Assembly (NCBI GenBank): GCA_002450255.1
Contig: DJYW01000098.1
Location: 1-6,029, forward strand
Source: Gammaproteobacteria bacterium UBA6968
GTDB lineage: Bacteria > Pseudomonadota > Gammaproteobacteria > Pseudomonadales > Azotimanducaceae
Reading direction: 5' to 3'
DNA length: 6,029 nucleotides
Notes under the pieces: generated by a model
Told to the model about the DNA's origin: nothing
Database searches by the model: none
What the model saw: only the letters and a program-made list of their open reading frames with translations
In this document: positions 5,891-6,029 of the stretch, piece by piece
How positions within the stretch are numbered: position 1 is the first letter of the stretch
How the letters are laid out: the number at the start of each line of letters is the position of its first letter
Made by a program: the position numbers and the translations under genes

Positions 5891-6029
5891 GTCGGCTTAA
5901 ATTCGCCTGCGTGGAACCAGCCGGATAGTGCAGCCGCTAGGCCAGGTTTGCGGCGGAAGCGTGGCGTGTGCGGGCCGCCCTGATCGAAGTGATTTCAATC
6001 CCGTCGGAAAACCGCGAATCGGTGAATCG
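5891..6029. other. Upstream edge region; strand of any neighbouring gene undecided
   Basis: No complete gene is visible. On the minus strand a frame is open from the window edge to a TAG at 5937-5939 (30 codons); it could be the 3' end of a further upstream gene of the same operon. On the plus strand a frame is open from 5941 to the edge, with a GTG at 5968 preceded by GGAAG (5955-5959), and could be the 5' end of a divergent gene. Both frames favour G or C at the third codon position to a similar degree, so the sequence here does not decide between them. Confidence 0.3.

Overview
The window looks like chromosomal DNA of a moderately GC-rich Gram-negative proteobacterium. A marine gammaproteobacterium is my guess, from the style of the Cys-polyGly lipoprotein and from the mix of crotonase, SDR and GST genes. 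That taxonomic guess is inference only. I see no rRNA, tRNA, CRISPR array, transposase or phage gene.

Layout. (1) Positions 43-2148, plus strand: a large exported, probably lipid-anchored protein of the C-terminal beta-propeller family (Beta_propel, Pfam PF09826 type). It is preceded at the window edge by a 12-bp tandem duplication. (2) Positions 2149-2587: a stretch without an assured gene. It holds an unrecognised 107-codon minus-strand frame (2214-2537) and a possible extended -10 promoter for the next gene. (3) Positions 2588-3412, plus strand: a crotonase-fold protein. It lacks both glutamates of classical enoyl-CoA hydratases but has a Glu in the position used by delta3,delta2-enoyl-CoA isomerases. 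(4) Positions 3413-3507: a short convergent intergenic region with about three copies of a 17-bp AT-rich repeat. (5) Positions 5819 down to 3508, minus strand: a tight three-gene operon. In transcription order it encodes a crotonase with both catalytic glutamates, an SDR with Phe in place of the catalytic Tyr, and a GST whose N-terminal domain resembles that of eukaryotic elongation factor 1B-gamma. (6) Positions 5820-6029: the operon's upstream region, with a candidate promoter, a GGTTAACC palindrome, and undecided reading frames running off the window.

How the genes may work together. The minus-strand genes are separated by 24 and 2 nt, so they are almost certainly co-transcribed. A CoA-thioester hydratase, an SDR and a GST together suggest catabolism or modification of an acyl-CoA, or of a ring compound activated as a CoA ester. 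The plus-strand crotonase facing the operon may supply a double-bond isomerase step. No substrate can be read from the sequence. The beta-propeller lipoprotein looks unrelated to this metabolism.

I did not find a clearly new defence or mobile system. The points most worth a second look are the active-site substitutions in the SDR and the first crotonase, the eEF1B-gamma-like GST with its inserted segment, the orphan frame at 2214-2537, and the intergenic 17-bp repeats.
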